A stretch of DNA of 64,000 bases from the NCBI GenBank assembly GCA_023101885.1, contig JALPQD010000005.1, positions 3,181,020-3,245,019 of the forward strand, read 5' to 3'. The notes under the pieces are model-generated. The model was not told the DNA's origin and did not search any database. It saw nothing but the letters and a program-made list of their open reading frames with translations. The translations under genes and the position numbers were made by a program. The stretch is from Typhlomys cinereus. Its lineage: Eukaryota > Chordata > Mammalia > Rodentia > Platacanthomyidae. This document shows positions 11,849 to 22,204 of this stretch, piece after piece (within the stretch, counting starts at the first letter, position 1; every line of letters begins with the position of its first letter).

Positions 11849-12484
11849 AAAACTGTCATTAAAAAAGTCTGATTGTGAAAACATAAAAAAGCTGAAAACT
11901 TTGAAGTACTTTTATGTTCTTTCACAAAACCTCATCCTTTATGCAAAAAGAAAAAAGGCTATTGTACTGTAAATTACCTTCTGAATTAACGTAATGTCAG
12001 TCAATATTGGTTTATATATAGCAATTTATACACACATGAAAATATTAATATATGCAAAAAATCCATTCAAATTTGTGACAAAAGACAGTTCTCTCATGAG
12101 TTGTTCAAAGCTATAAATTTCCTCTACCTTGACCTAGTAGGATGATCCTGTCTACACAAAAGATAAAATATAAAAGAAATTCAAGGATATCGGTCACTCA
12201 CTATAAGGGTGGAACTTCTAAGTTGACAAAGATTCAATTACAAAGTGCAGACATGTGATTTATTAGCCTAAAGCTACCTCTTTTTCCATTTCAATTTCAA
12301 CATTCTCTCATTAGAATTCTTTTCTCTTGGGAATGGTAGCACAGAAAGGGCCAGATAGATGGCTCTGGGTAGTGAAGGGAAAACTCCAAGAAAAACAAGC
12401 AGGATGAAATATGGAAGCTAGAGGAAAGAAGCATGACGTAGATCATTTATGCCTGCCTCCAGACTCCCCCCTAAAAAAATCCTT

Positions 12485-12610
12485 GCCATCTCAGATCAGC
12501 ACAGTTCACTGGAGCAGAGGCGGAAGACAGTCGGGAGTACTGAGGCCAGGAGACAGTATAAGCTGCAGTGAGCCGCCAGTGTGACCTGGACCTGTGGCTC
12601 TGACCAATAA
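12485..12610 (+). other. Unassigned, Alu/7SL-like short stretch
   Basis: CGGGAGTACTGAGGCCAGGA and GCTGCAGTGAGCCGCCAG resemble the Alu/7SL middle, but the spacing is unusual. Could be chance or an unusual 7SL derivative. Confidence 0.25.
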
Positions 12611-12849
12611 GGAAACGCTACCAAGTGAAAGCACAGAACAGTAAAATCAGAAAACCTAACGTATAATGTGCTTAGCAGGTGAGGTGCTTTCTGCCAATCC
12701 TGACAGCCTGACTTCCTTCCTCAGGATTCACGTGGTAGGATAGAGCTGTGCTCTGACCTTACACACACCATGGCATGTGCCTGTGTTCTATCTCTTCTCC
12801 AGCTCTTCTCCATCTCCTCTCTCTCTCTAAATGAATGAATGAATTAAAT

Positions 12850-13915
12850 GCCATTTTAAAATGTGAAATTTAGAGACAGAATATTTTATTAATGCCAACC
12901 ATTAGTTTAAACATAGTAACTTCCAAGAAGTAATGTTTATATTCCCATTACATAGAGGTCCCCAACAACTGTTGCAAAGGCAAAGACACCTAATATTTAC
13001 TATAATTTAGTAAAATTAATGTATCATACACCTTCTGCATTCTGTAGCAACAGGCTTCCATTTAAAGAATTTGGAATAACCAAGAGCACAATTCTAACAT
13101 CCTTTCAACCTTAAAGAATTGGGATTCAGTCTAACTACTGAAGTCTCAATCACATATCTTCAAATTTTAAATTCCTGGACACAACTGAATATAATGTAGC
13201 TTAGTATCCATGATTTCAGAATCGCTAGGACTGAATTATTTTTCCTATTTTCCGTGCATGAATACATAAGAATGTCTTCAATGCAATCACGTCACAAAGT
13301 TCCTGTCTACCGCATAGAGGTAACATGCATTTAGTCTGAACAGTGAAAAGACTTTGAAACCGTTAAAGCCATCACTTAAAACCCTTTGTAGTTACATATG
13401 AAGAGTTACGTATTAGGACTCCATGTTCAGAAGGCAAATCTAGAGACAGAAAGTTGACTAACAGTTTCCAGGTGCTGGGGCAGAAAGGAATTGGGAATGG
13501 CATCTCCTTTAGGGGGTGATGAAAACTGTCCAGCATAAGGTAGTGGTAGTTTCATAATCTGTGAATATAGTAAAATACTTTTAAAAAGTAATTTGTTGTG
13601 AAGATTTCTACCTCAATTTTAAAAGCTTCTAATACTACTAAAATATTTGACTAAGTTCTGCCATGAGAAAGAAGCTTACCACATCACTTTGTATTTTATT
13701 AAATTATAAGGATGCTTGTAAGTTTCCCCAAACAGTATTCTTAAAGATTCTAATTTTTTATTCAAAATCCTGATGGACAAAAGGCCACAGCTACTGTTAA
13801 TGGCTAGTGGAGTTCCGCACCTAAGCAAACATCCTCCTCTGGGTTAAGGACATTTGTAGCTAGGGAGGAAATATAAATGTCTATGCTTTAAAAGTCAAAA
13901 CATTAACAGACATCT
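12850..13915. other. Intronic sequence, nothing recognised
   Basis: AT-rich, no long ORF, no clear repeat. Confidence 0.5.
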
Positions 13916-13929
13916 AAATATGAACTCCT

Positions 13930-14065
13930 AACCAAGCATGGTGATACACACTGTAAATCCTGAACTCTGGCTAAAGACTGAGGCAGGAGAATCTCCAGTT
14001 TGAGGTTAGCCTGAACTACACAATAAGACCGTGTCTCAAGCAGAAAAGACCCCCCCCAAAAAACT
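13930..14065 (+). mobile_element. B1 SINE
   Basis: ACCAAGCATGGTGATACACA, GACTGAGGCAGGAGAATC, GACCGTGTCTCAAGCAG. Confidence 0.8.
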
Positions 14066-14639
14066 TTTAAAATGTGTAGAGCAGCACTATTTCAAACATC
14101 GGTATTTCAGCTATATGTAGATATTCTTTCTCTTTCAAGAATCACCACTTTCTCATTCTCTTTAGTCCTTCCTGAGGGCTAAACAAGAGGTGATGCTTCA
14201 GCTAGCACACACACAGCTTCTTTACCACTGTTAAAAGCACACTACCACTTTACAAATCTTTCTTCAAAAGACAAGTGGTCTTTAACTCAGAAGCCCGAAT
14301 GTTTTCAACTACACTGACCACTCAGCCCAAGGCAGCACTACTTCCTTTCTTTCCTCGCTGGTCTCTCCACAGTGCTGCTGCCGCCCCAGCCGGAGAATCT
14401 GCTCTGCACTCGGCTCTCTTCTGGCTCTTTCCTCTTGACAATCTTCTTACGTTCTTTTATCTCCCTCTCCCCTCAAACAACCAGATACCTCATTTTCCCT
14501 CTCTGAGATGAGTAGACAATGAAAAACACATGGGTAAAGACCCCAGTTTTATCTTTCATTGGGCTCACGTCTACTAAGCATCATTTTAAGAGGAAAAAAA
14601 GTTTCAAAGAGAGAAGAAAACGATCATTTACATTACCAG

Positions 14640-14810
14640 GATTTAAGCTGAACCAGGTACAGTTCTAAGCATTTCACATGTATGAAATCATTTAATCATT
14701 CCCACTGCATGAGGAATGATGGCACTAAGATGCCATTTTCAAAAAAAAAAAAAACTTACATAAGGTCACAAAGCTAGTAAGATCTACAACAACTAAAGCT
14801 GGCAAATGGT
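14640..14810 (+). mobile_element. MIR
   Basis: GTACAGTTCTAAGCATTTCA, ATGAAATCATTTAATCATTC and AAGGTCACAAAGCTAGTAAG occur in MIR order. An A-run has expanded in the middle (14741-14753). Confidence 0.75.
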
Positions 14811-15110
14811 CACTGATGACCAGGGTGAGTCCACTTCACACAAAACAGCAGAAACCAGAGTTGCAGCTTCTGTGATCACCAGACAATAAAAATCCAGGAA
14901 GTGCAAAAGGCCCCATGCCATCACAATGGCCTTGCTTCTGAGAGTTATGCACACAGGCTGATCTGAGGCTGGTGATACCAGCAGATGGTCAAAATATTTA
15001 CAACAAAGTTTCTCAAAAAAAACTTTCAAACACAGACAAGTTTCAATTTCAGTTTACTTTCAAAACAGACAAAGATGATACACTTCAAATAACTAGATTA
15101 TAAGTCATTT

Positions 15111-15125
15111 TGTTGTGTTGTTCTT
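15111..15125. repeat. Target-site duplication, left, of the MRPL52 retrocopy
   Basis: TGTTGTGTTGTTCTT, identical to 16658-16672, directly abutting the poly-T that is the retrocopy's poly(A) tail. This is typical of L1-mediated insertion. Confidence 0.88.
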
Positions 15126-16657
15126 TTTTTTTTCTTTTTTAAAATCATTTATTGAGTGCATAATATACACGACAGAACTGTTAGTCCAATAGCAACTTAA
15201 GTACTAGGATGAAACCAGGAAAACTGCTGTGCCCCCTTTCTCGTTCAGAGCAGGTGCTCTTTCTTACCTGCAAGACCCTTTGGCCTGCAAGGGAGGGAGC
15301 AAAAAGTCCTGAGATACCTTGGTGGATAAGGTGCTGGCTCCATTAATATAAGGACCAGAGTTCGAATCTCCAGAACCCACATAAAAGCAAGGTAGTGATG
15401 GTAGCATCTGGGAATCCCTAGGAAAAGCTCTTTGTATAGTTGATTGGTGAAGTCAACAAACATGGAGAAAGACTAGACACCTGCCTCCACATTATGTGTA
15501 CATGTATACATGTGTGCCCACACACATACAAAATGGGGGGGGGGTAGGTAGCTCATCAGGTAAAAGCTACTGTGTGTAAACCTGGTGACTTGAATTTAAT
15601 ATCCACAGCCACACAGTGGAGAGAACAGACTTTAGAAAGTTGTCTGACCTGCCCTTATGTGCTTGTTCTCAAACACACCAAAAAAAGAGAAAAACCTCGA
15701 CGATCCCACATGGACAGAGGAGGGGTTCACGAGGCTTTAATCCTAGCTGAGGCTATGGGAAACTGGTGGTTGCTGGGGAAAGGAAAAAACGTTTTTCTTC
15801 TGGGGTGTGGCCACTGGTAGATTGCCCAGGCACCAGTATCCACACTTATGCACATTTGGGCTGTTAAAATAAAAAGGACATCAAAGTAGAAGGCAAAACA
15901 TGTTTTGGGGCTCAGGGAAAGTAGAATGAGAAATGGTGGTAGGTTGGCTATGATACATATATGAAACAGCCAATAAAACCATCGAAATAAAATATGAAAA
16001 AATCTTAGCACAAGGCTTACTTAACATGTGCAACGGTCTGTATTTGTGCTGCACTAGGGTGAAAAATTTCAGAGCAAGATTTGACTGAACTGGAATGGAG
16101 CCAGGGATGAGGGCCCTGAGCCAAGCTTCAGGTAGTGATCCTGGTCTGAGCTCTTTTGCTCTACTGTGAGGACAGACGGGAAACGTAAAGACTGTTCTTC
16201 CCGGGATGAGGCATCCAGGTGATAGAAAGCCAGAGACCCTGGGGAAGCAGGACAGGAGCTGCTTTTTACTGACTTGAAAGTGGGCTCTGTAGTGAATCCC
16301 CTTTGGGTTTCAGAGTATTTCTCTGCTTCATTTCTTCTTCCTGAGACTTCTGCTGCCTCAACTGCCACGTTTGTAATCCAGCATCCATTTCCTGTGACAG
16401 CAGTACAACTCGTCTTGCAAGCTTCTCCCTTTGAGCTTTTCTTCAAAGCTGGCCCTTCATTGGGAGAGTAGGGCGGCCATCCGCAAAAGACCAGTCAGGA
16501 AGCTCGGTTAGGGGTCCGTAGCCGGAGGGGTTGGCCACCAGGCCCTGCTAGAGTCACCACTGGCCGCCTGGCTGAGCCCAGGCGCTGCAGTGCAGACTCC
16601 GAACACCCCACAACCAGGACCCTAACGCAGCCATGCTGGCACCCCGAGCCGGAAGTC
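15126..16657 (-). pseudogene. MRPL52P: MRPL52 processed pseudogene (retrocopy)
   Basis: MRPL52 encodes a protein of the mitochondrial large ribosomal subunit. This minus-strand copy is intronless. The ancestral frame runs from ATG at 16634 to TAA at 16266 (122 codons, close to the usual length) without a frameshift. It includes [36 protein letters not shown] and the C-terminal Ser-Gln stop. Three in-frame stops break it: TGA and TAG just before QGLVANP and TGA after MKGQL. Both TGAs fit CGA decay. The insert is flanked by a perfect 15-bp duplication (15111-15125 and 16658-16672) and ends in a poly(A) tract (poly-T on plus, 15126-15140) preceded by AATAAA (15153-15148). The ~1.1 kb after the stop includes SINE-like segments, so the tail is unusually long. 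Not a functional gene as it stands. Confidence 0.9.
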
Positions 16658-16672
16658 TGTTGTGTTGTTCTT
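16658..16672. repeat. Target-site duplication, right, of the MRPL52 retrocopy
   Basis: Exact copy of 15111-15125, adjoining the 5' end of the retrocopied mRNA. Confidence 0.88.
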
Positions 16673-16814
16673 ATGATAGCGTTAGTTTCTTTTATAATAG
16701 CAAAGCTTGTTCAATAACATTTTAATTTTTAGGACTTCTTATATGACTTAGTATTAATTCATTGATGCTTGCTCAATTTTATAAACTAAGCACTATGTCT
16801 ACTTGAGAGATAAG

Positions 16815-17045
16815 ATTAAGTTGGAGAGATGGCTCAAGGGTTCAAGTCTTTGCTCCAGGTGGAAACAGAGGCTCTCGCACTTCCAGCCTGGGAATCCAGG
16901 AAATCCAGGGAATCCAAAGCAATCAGGAGGTACAGCAATCCAGGATGATTTGCAACGCCACTCTTGGGGCTCTACAGGTACACTCAAGTGCCCACTTTTA
17001 CATACACCCATACACACATATACACCCACACCTACACACCCAAAA
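16815..17045 (+). mobile_element. B2-like SINE, short
   Basis: TTGGAGAGATGGCTCAAGGG head. The middle is shortened and partly duplicated (AATCCAGGAAATCCAGGGAATCC). Confidence 0.8.
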
Positions 17046-17179
17046 AGAAAAGAAATGCAAGATTAAAACTATTTTTAAAGGTTACCTCAACTCAAAATAG
17101 ATCAGGCCTAAAGATACGTATAAAACTACAAAAGCTTGAAAGAGGAAGAAACTTCGGGACAAACATCTGGCAGTGACCC

Positions 17180-18004
17180 TTAGATACGACACTAAAAGCA
17201 CAGACAACAAATGGAAAACATTGACAAACTGGAATGCTGCCAAGTCAAAACTGTTGGACACCAAAAGACACCGCCAGCCCAGTGGCAGAATGGCAAGAAA
17301 ACTAGAGAAAGTAACTGCAGGTCAGAGAGCTGATAAGGGAATGGCCTCTAGAGTACTTAAAGAACTCTAATAACTCGACAACAATAAAAATCAACAATCC
17401 ATCGGGTGGGAGAAGACCATCCCAGGAATTCTCAATAAATTTTTATTACTTAAAAAAAAAATCAACAATCCAATTTTAAAAATGGGCAAAGAACAAAAGC
17501 AAAACTAGACAAAGGGGACTACATCAAACTAAGAAGTTTTTGTACAGCCAAAGAAACAATCCACAGAGTACAGAGACAATCTGTACAATGGGAGAATATA
17601 TTTGCAAACTATGCATCTAACAAAGAATTAATTTCCACAAGGTGTAAGAAAGAAAGAATCTGACAACAAATAATCTAATTGTAAAAAGAGCATATGATCC
17701 TTTTCAAAATAAGAAATATGAATGGCAGCAAGAATAATGAAAAAATGTTCAGCATCACTAATCAGCAAATAAATCAAAACCACAAGATATCATCTCGCCT
17801 TATCACAATGCCTATTATCAAAAGATTTTTAAAATGCTACTTTGGATATAGAGAAAATAGAGAATTCCTATTCACTGTTTGCAAAAAGGTAAATTAGTTT
17901 AGCAGTTATTGACAGTAACATGGGAGTTTCTCAAACAAACGGAAAACAGGTCTACCACATGGCCTGCTATATGACCATACCAAATGAAAGCAGTCTATCA
18001 GAAA
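17180..18004 (+). mobile_element. Old L1 ORF2 fragment, sense, 5' half
   Basis: Collinear with the end of L1 ORF2: GAACTCTAATAACTCGACAA near 17361, ATGGGCAAAG near 17482 and CAAATAAATCAAAACCACAA near 17765. Continues after two nested SINEs at 18590. Confidence 0.75.
17402..17456 (+). pseudogene. Micro-retrocopy: 3' end of an unknown polyadenylated RNA
   Basis: About 55 bp inserted in an L1. It ends with AATAAA, 14 nt of spacer and a run of A, and is flanked by repeats of AAAAATCAACAATCCA (17386-17401 and 17457-17472). Removing it restores the L1 sequence. The parent RNA is not identifiable from ~35 bp. Confidence 0.65.
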
Positions 18005-18347
18005 TACTCTGGGAGATAAGGAGATGGTTAGGTGGTTAAAGTGATTGCAGCACAGGCAGAAAGACTTGAGTTCAGATCCTCAGAGCCTATGTAAAATGCT
18101 GGGAAGGTGTGGCAACCCACCTGTAATTCCAATCATGGGAGGCAAAACTTAGGAATGTGGGCTGGAGAGATGGCTCAGGAGTTAAGACTAAGGTCCAGAG
18201 TTCGGATCCCAGATCCCATGTAATGGCCTCAGCCTGAACTTCTGGCCCTGGAGCCTTGGGAAATCCCAGAACAAAGCAAGAAGGAGGTAGAAGCAATTCA
18301 GGATGATTCCCAAAATCACCTTTGGTCTTCCTGCACAGTGCCCTCTG

Positions 18348-18398
<51 letters not shown>

Positions 18399-18590
18399 AA
18401 AAAACAAAGAAAAACTAGGAATCCCCAAAGCAAGCTAGCTAGTCAAACTAGCCCTACAAGTAAGCGCTAGGTTTAATTAGAGACCCACCAGAAAGGTGGA
18501 AGAGCAATGAAGAATGATTCATTCCCACCTTCAACCTCAGGCGCCACACTCATGCAGACACACATATACATATGCACACACAATAAAAAA
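18005..18590 (+). mobile_element. Outer, long-type B2-like SINE, interrupted
   Basis: The head is at 18005-18156. The rest resumes at 18411 with AATCCCCAAAGCAAGCTAGC and ends in AACCTCAGGCGCCACAC. The long body (CCAGAAAGGTGGAAGAGC) is shared with 7105-7480 and 63815-64000, defining a subfamily. Confidence 0.78.
18157..18410 (+). mobile_element. B2-superfamily SINE nested in another SINE
   Basis: GTGGGCTGGAGAGATGGCTC head and a long (CA)n near the end. Flanked by AAAACTTAGGAAT (18144-18156) and AAAACTAGGAAT (18411-18422). Confidence 0.88.
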
Positions 18591-18930
18591 GATACACTGT
18601 ACTTTGTATTTATTGCAGCATTATTCACAAATACCAGAAGGTAGGTGTCTAGGAAGGGGAAGAGGCCAGAGACAGAAGTTGGAAGTACCAGGAATAATGA
18701 CTTCTAGTGTTACACAAAATTGCAAGGTAGTTATAGCTACCAAAAATCTACCGGTGTTTTTATGAGAGGCTAGGAGATGGCAGGGTCCATGCAGTAATTT
18801 GATCAGTATACATTGTAACGTATACTGATAACAGTATACATTGATACAGTTATTAATAACAGTAATTTGATCAGTATATATTGTAACATAATGAAGTTAT
18901 CACTGACACAAAATACGTAAAATTATTTTA
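18590..18930 (+). mobile_element. L1 3' part continuing after nested SINEs
   Basis: GCAGCATTATTCACAAATACC near 18617 is the usual L1 stretch downstream of the segment at 17180-18004. The tail carries a local duplication and a palindrome, listed separately. Confidence 0.6.
18792..18887. repeat. 68-bp tandem duplication containing a perfect palindrome
   Basis: CAGTAATTTGATCAGTATA begins at 18792 and again at 18860. Inside the first unit ATCAGTATAC (18802-18811) and GTATACTGAT (18820-18829) are 10-bp inverted arms with an 8-base loop. Confidence 0.8.
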
Positions 18931-18949
18931 ATCTAAAAAATTTTTAAAT

Positions 18950-19212
18950 CTTTTTAAAATTTTTTTATTATTTATTCAATTGTGCATGTGTGCATGTAGA
19001 ACCACGGGCGAATTCGGGAACCACCATGGACCGCCTCTACCTCCTCCTTGTTTACTCTGCCCCAGGATTCACAGGCTCCGCCCTACCAGAACCAGAATTG
19101 CAGGCCGCTGCCCCCACTTCTGCTCAGGGTCTATATGTAGGGTCTAGGATCCGAACTCAGGACCTTCCACCTGCAAGGCAGAGGCTTAACCCCTGAGCCA
19201 CCGCTCCAGCCC
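18950..19212 (-). mobile_element. Young GC-rich SINE, antisense
   Basis: Same subfamily as 9299-9561, antisense. The ~20-bp target-site duplication AATCTAAAAAA..TTAAAT lies at 18930-18949 and 19213-19232. Confidence 0.92.
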
Positions 19213-19309
19213 AATCTAAAAAAATTTTAAATGGACAAAGGATTTCAATAGACATTCCTCCTCCAAGAAAGATTAAGCTGTGTATAATGAAGCACTCAGT
19301 GTGGAATTT

Positions 19310-19540
19310 TGCCTTCTACCTTGCTTGAGACAGGTTGTCTTTTTTGTTTTGGGGCTGCATACCCCAATCTAGCTCACTGGGAGCTTCGGGGAATCTCCTA
19401 TCTCAGCTCCCATATCACAGGAGGAGCCCTAGGATCATGGATGTGCCTCTGTACTAGTCTTGACATGGGTTCTGGGGATTCAAACTCAGGTCCTCGTGCT
19501 TACATGGCAAATGCTCTACCCACTGAGCCACCCCCCAGCC
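19310..19540 (-). mobile_element. B3-like SINE, antisense, diverged
   Basis: TTGAGACAGGTTGTC, then GGGGATTCAAACTCAGGTCC and ACCCACTGAGCCACCCCCCA. Confidence 0.65.
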
Positions 19541-19544
19541 AAGG

Positions 19545-19795
19545 GAGGGAGCGAAGTAGGGAAGCAGAGAGGGAGAGAGGGAGGGAGGGAGAGAAAGAAA
19601 GAGAGAGAGAAAGAAAGAGAGAGAGAGAGAAAGAAAAAGAGAGAGAGAGAGAAAGAAAGAAAGAAAGAAAGAAGGAAGGAAGGAAGGAAGGAAGGAAGGA
19701 AGGAAGGAAGGAAGGAAGGAAGGAAAGAGAGAGAGAGAGAGAGAGAAAGAAAGGAAGGAAGAAAGAAAGGAAGAAAGAAAAAGAAAAAGAAAAGC
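19545..19795. repeat. Polypurine microsatellite (GA, GAAA, GGAA)
   Basis: About 250 bp with almost no pyrimidine on the plus strand, including (GGAA)n at 19673-19724. Confidence 0.9.
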
Positions 19796-20084
19796 TTTAA
19801 CTATATGTTGGTTGTGGGGAAGAGATAATGGAGAATTCTTATTTAATAGACACAAAGTTTCAGTATAGGAAAATGAAATTCCAGATACGAACAGTGATAT
19901 TTGTACATATAAATGTATTTAGTGCCAGAAAAAAGCTAAAATAGTAAATTTTACCACAATAAAATATGAAGGAGGGAAAAAACTACCGCTTTCATTCCCA
20001 ACATTAGTAATTTGTATCTTCTCTTTTGTTCCTGGTCATCTGGTACAGATCAACAGTTTTATTGAACCTTTTAAAGAACTTTCA

Positions 20085-20165
20085 CGTTTGGGAAATGGAA
20101 GCAAGAGGATCAGAAATTTAAGACCAGCCTCAGGTACATGAAATCCTGCACTAAAAAATAAACAA
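20085..20165 (+). mobile_element. B1 SINE fragment
   Basis: GTTTGGGAAATGGAAGCAAG, AGACCAGCCTCAGGTACATG. Confidence 0.6.
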
Positions 20166-20332
20166 GGGCTGTGGAGATGGCTCAGTGAGTAACAGAAGGC
20201 AGGGACAGAAGAACCCGCAGCGCACAGGAGCTCCTGCTTCGAGGAGCAGAGGGGCGCACTGGCGCTGGGCATGTCCTTTCCCTTGGCACGTGCCCCATGT
20301 GCGCCACGCACGCGTCCTCGCACCCACGAAAA
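20166..20332 (+). mobile_element. B2-like SINE variant
   Basis: GGGCTGTGGAGATGGCTCAG head, then a GC-rich body with GCGCCACGCACGC and AATAAA near 20331. Confidence 0.65.
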
Positions 20333-20536
20333 TAAATTTGAGTTTTGACCTTTCTATATCGTGTTTTCGATTCTATGTATTTAAGTTTTTATTACTTCTT
20401 CTATTTGCATGAAGTTTACGCTGTACTTTTTCTAATTCCCTGAACCTTCTAGTTCTTCACGTTCTTCTTTTCTGACCCACATATATTCTTTGAATATGTT
20501 TTCATTTCCCTCAACTTAAAATATTTTTACTTTTTT

Positions 20537-20707
20537 ACTCTGCCCCGGGATTCACAGGCTCCGCCCTACCAGGACCAGAAACGCAGGCCGCCCCCGCTTC
20601 TGCCTGGCGTCTATACATGGGATATCCGTGGTTCTACACACACACCCACACACATACATACACACGCATACACGCACAATTGAATAAATAATAAAAAATT
20701 CCATTAA
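20537..20707. mobile_element. GC-rich SINE with internal inversion
   Basis: 20537-20625 is the middle of the SINE in antisense (CTCTGCCCCGGGATTCACAG onward). 20626-20707 is the 3' end of the same SINE in sense (CCGTGGTTCTACACAC to CAATTGAATAAATAATAAA). The tRNA head and ~45 bp at the junction are missing. A flanking duplication of about 18 bp (20518-20536 and 20708-20727) embraces both parts, so it is one insertion event. Confidence 0.85.
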
Positions 20708-21049
20708 AAAATATATTTTTACTTTTTCTTGAAACATCTTTACCCCATGTTATTTAAAAGTGTACTGCTTAATCTAATTTTTTTAATTTTCCAAGTATTT
20801 TTCTAATTATATAATACAAGTTGTGCAAACCATTAAGTGACTAATTTCCAATGTAATTCCACTGTGGTCGGTGAGTACAGGTTACCTGTGCTACGATCCA
20901 GAATTCTGTCCACCTCGGTGCACGTTCTCAATAAAGCTTAAGAGGAACGTACTTTCTGCTGTTGTTTTTGATGGTGTGATTCCGAGGCCTTGCTGGTCTC
21001 AGCGGTGAAGTCGTCTGCTTTCCTTGGAGTTCTACCGGGTGTTGGTTGG

Positions 21050-21130
21050 TTACGGCATGTTTTGTTTTGGAGTCGGGGTCTCATGAAGGCAAGGCTGGCC
21101 TCCAGTCTGCTTCCTGAGACCCTACTATCA
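21050..21130 (-). mobile_element. B1 SINE, antisense
   Basis: TTGTTTTGGAGTCGGGGTCT and GCAAGGCTGGCCTCCAGTC. Confidence 0.65.
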
Positions 21131-21254
21131 CAATAAAATGCCCGTCTATTCTTCATCCATTTCCTCCTTCTCAAATCTGCTTTGTCTGAAATTAATGAAA
21201 CTACTTCCTTTTTTACTTACTCAATTAAGTCCACAAAGTAAATAAGGAATTAAG

Positions 21255-21378
21255 TAACACTAGACATGATGTACACCTCTAATTCCAGCACTTCTGAAGC
21301 TGAGGCACAAAGATCCTAAGTTCAAGACCTGTGCTTCACTGTTCGCCCCACCTCAAAAAAAAAAAAAAAAAAAAAAGT
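21255..21378 (+). mobile_element. B1 SINE with poly(A)
   Basis: ACATGATGTACACCTCTAAT, TTCCAGCACTTCTGAAGCTG, then a 25-bp A-run. Confidence 0.75.
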
Positions 21379-21634
21379 GACACATCTACACTCATACCCC
21401 GTGTAGGCCAGGTTTGAAGAACACCTGGTGGTTTCCAGCTTCTGGTTCTATTTTGCAACTTTGTATGTAAAGGGAAAGTCTGCCTTTCTCAATGCTTTAT
21501 AGAAGAGTTTTTACCCAAGCAATATTATAAGGTATACTATTAAAGCTGTAGTCTTATAAATTAAATGAGATTCTGTTCATGTGATTTCTCAGAGACAATA
21601 CTCTTTGCTACGCAATGACAGATGTAAAGAATAA

Positions 21635-21905
21635 GAGCTAGGCATGGTGGTGCACCATGCTTATTTTTATATTTTATTTATGAAAGGCGGGGTGTGGGTA
21701 GATGTCAGTTAATTCCTTCACCAGGAATTAAGTCAGGTGCCTGGTTTGTGAGCAGGCACCTTACCCACTGAGCCCATTCACCAGCTTCCTGGTCCAAGCA
21801 CTTGCTTAGAAGAGGCAGAAAGATCACTTGAGCACGGAGTTCAAGCCAGACTGAGCAGCACAGTCAAACCTAGTTTTTAAAAAAGAAAAAAAAAAAAAAA
21901 AAAAC
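21635..21905 (+). mobile_element. B1 SINE split by another SINE fragment
   Basis: GCTAGGCATGGTGGTGCACC at the left, AAGCCAGACTGAGCAGCAC and poly(A) at the right. The middle (about 21665-21790) is an antisense B2/B3-like piece with CCTTACCCACTGAGCCCATT. Confidence 0.65.
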
Positions 21906-22129
21906 TACAAGAATGTACTTTCCAAACATGTTTAATCACAAATCCTTCCCTTGCCTTTTCTGGGAAAAGCTGCTGCTTTCTAAATAGCTCTCATTCTCGG
22001 AGGTGTTTGCCGCTGCCATTCTCTCACATCTTTCTCATCTTTTTATGGTCTTCGTGGATATATTAAATATTTTGTCATATGCAAGCAATATTTCTGTTTC
22101 TCCAGCTTTGGATTTTCACTGTAAACACC

Positions 22130-22200
22130 TGCATGCCTAATTACTCAGCTTATTCAGTACCTCTTATTGAGCAGCAATTAAGTGCCAGGTTTGAGACTGA
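22130..22200 (+). mobile_element. Possible MIR core
   Basis: TATTGAGCAGCAATTAAGTG followed by CCAGGTTTGAGACTG. Too short to be certain. Confidence 0.3.
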
Positions 22201-22204
22201 ATTC

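Larger units (their letters stand above)
19960..21240 (-). mobile_element. Old L1 ORF2 fragment, antisense
   Basis: The plus strand reads as reverse-complement L1: near 20010 TTTGTATCTTCTCTTTTGTT, near 20850 TTCCACTGTGGTCGGTGAG, and near 21170 AAATCTGCTTTGTCTGAAAT. Interrupted by a B1 (20090-20165), a B2-like SINE (20166-20330), the inverted SINE (20537-20707) and an antisense B1 (21050-21130). Confidence 0.75.

Noticed and set aside
16069..16446. 125-codon minus-strand ORF
   Set aside because: It is a shifted frame across the MRPL52 retrocopy and its 3' UTR, not the ancestral frame.
18087..18433. Cys-Val-rich ORFs (also at 23719, 29454, 43180, 43879, 50162)
   Set aside because: Translations of SINEs and their (CA)n tails.
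19454..19855. Arg/Glu/Lys-rich and Ser/Phe/Leu-rich ORFs
   Set aside because: Translations of the polypurine microsatellite.
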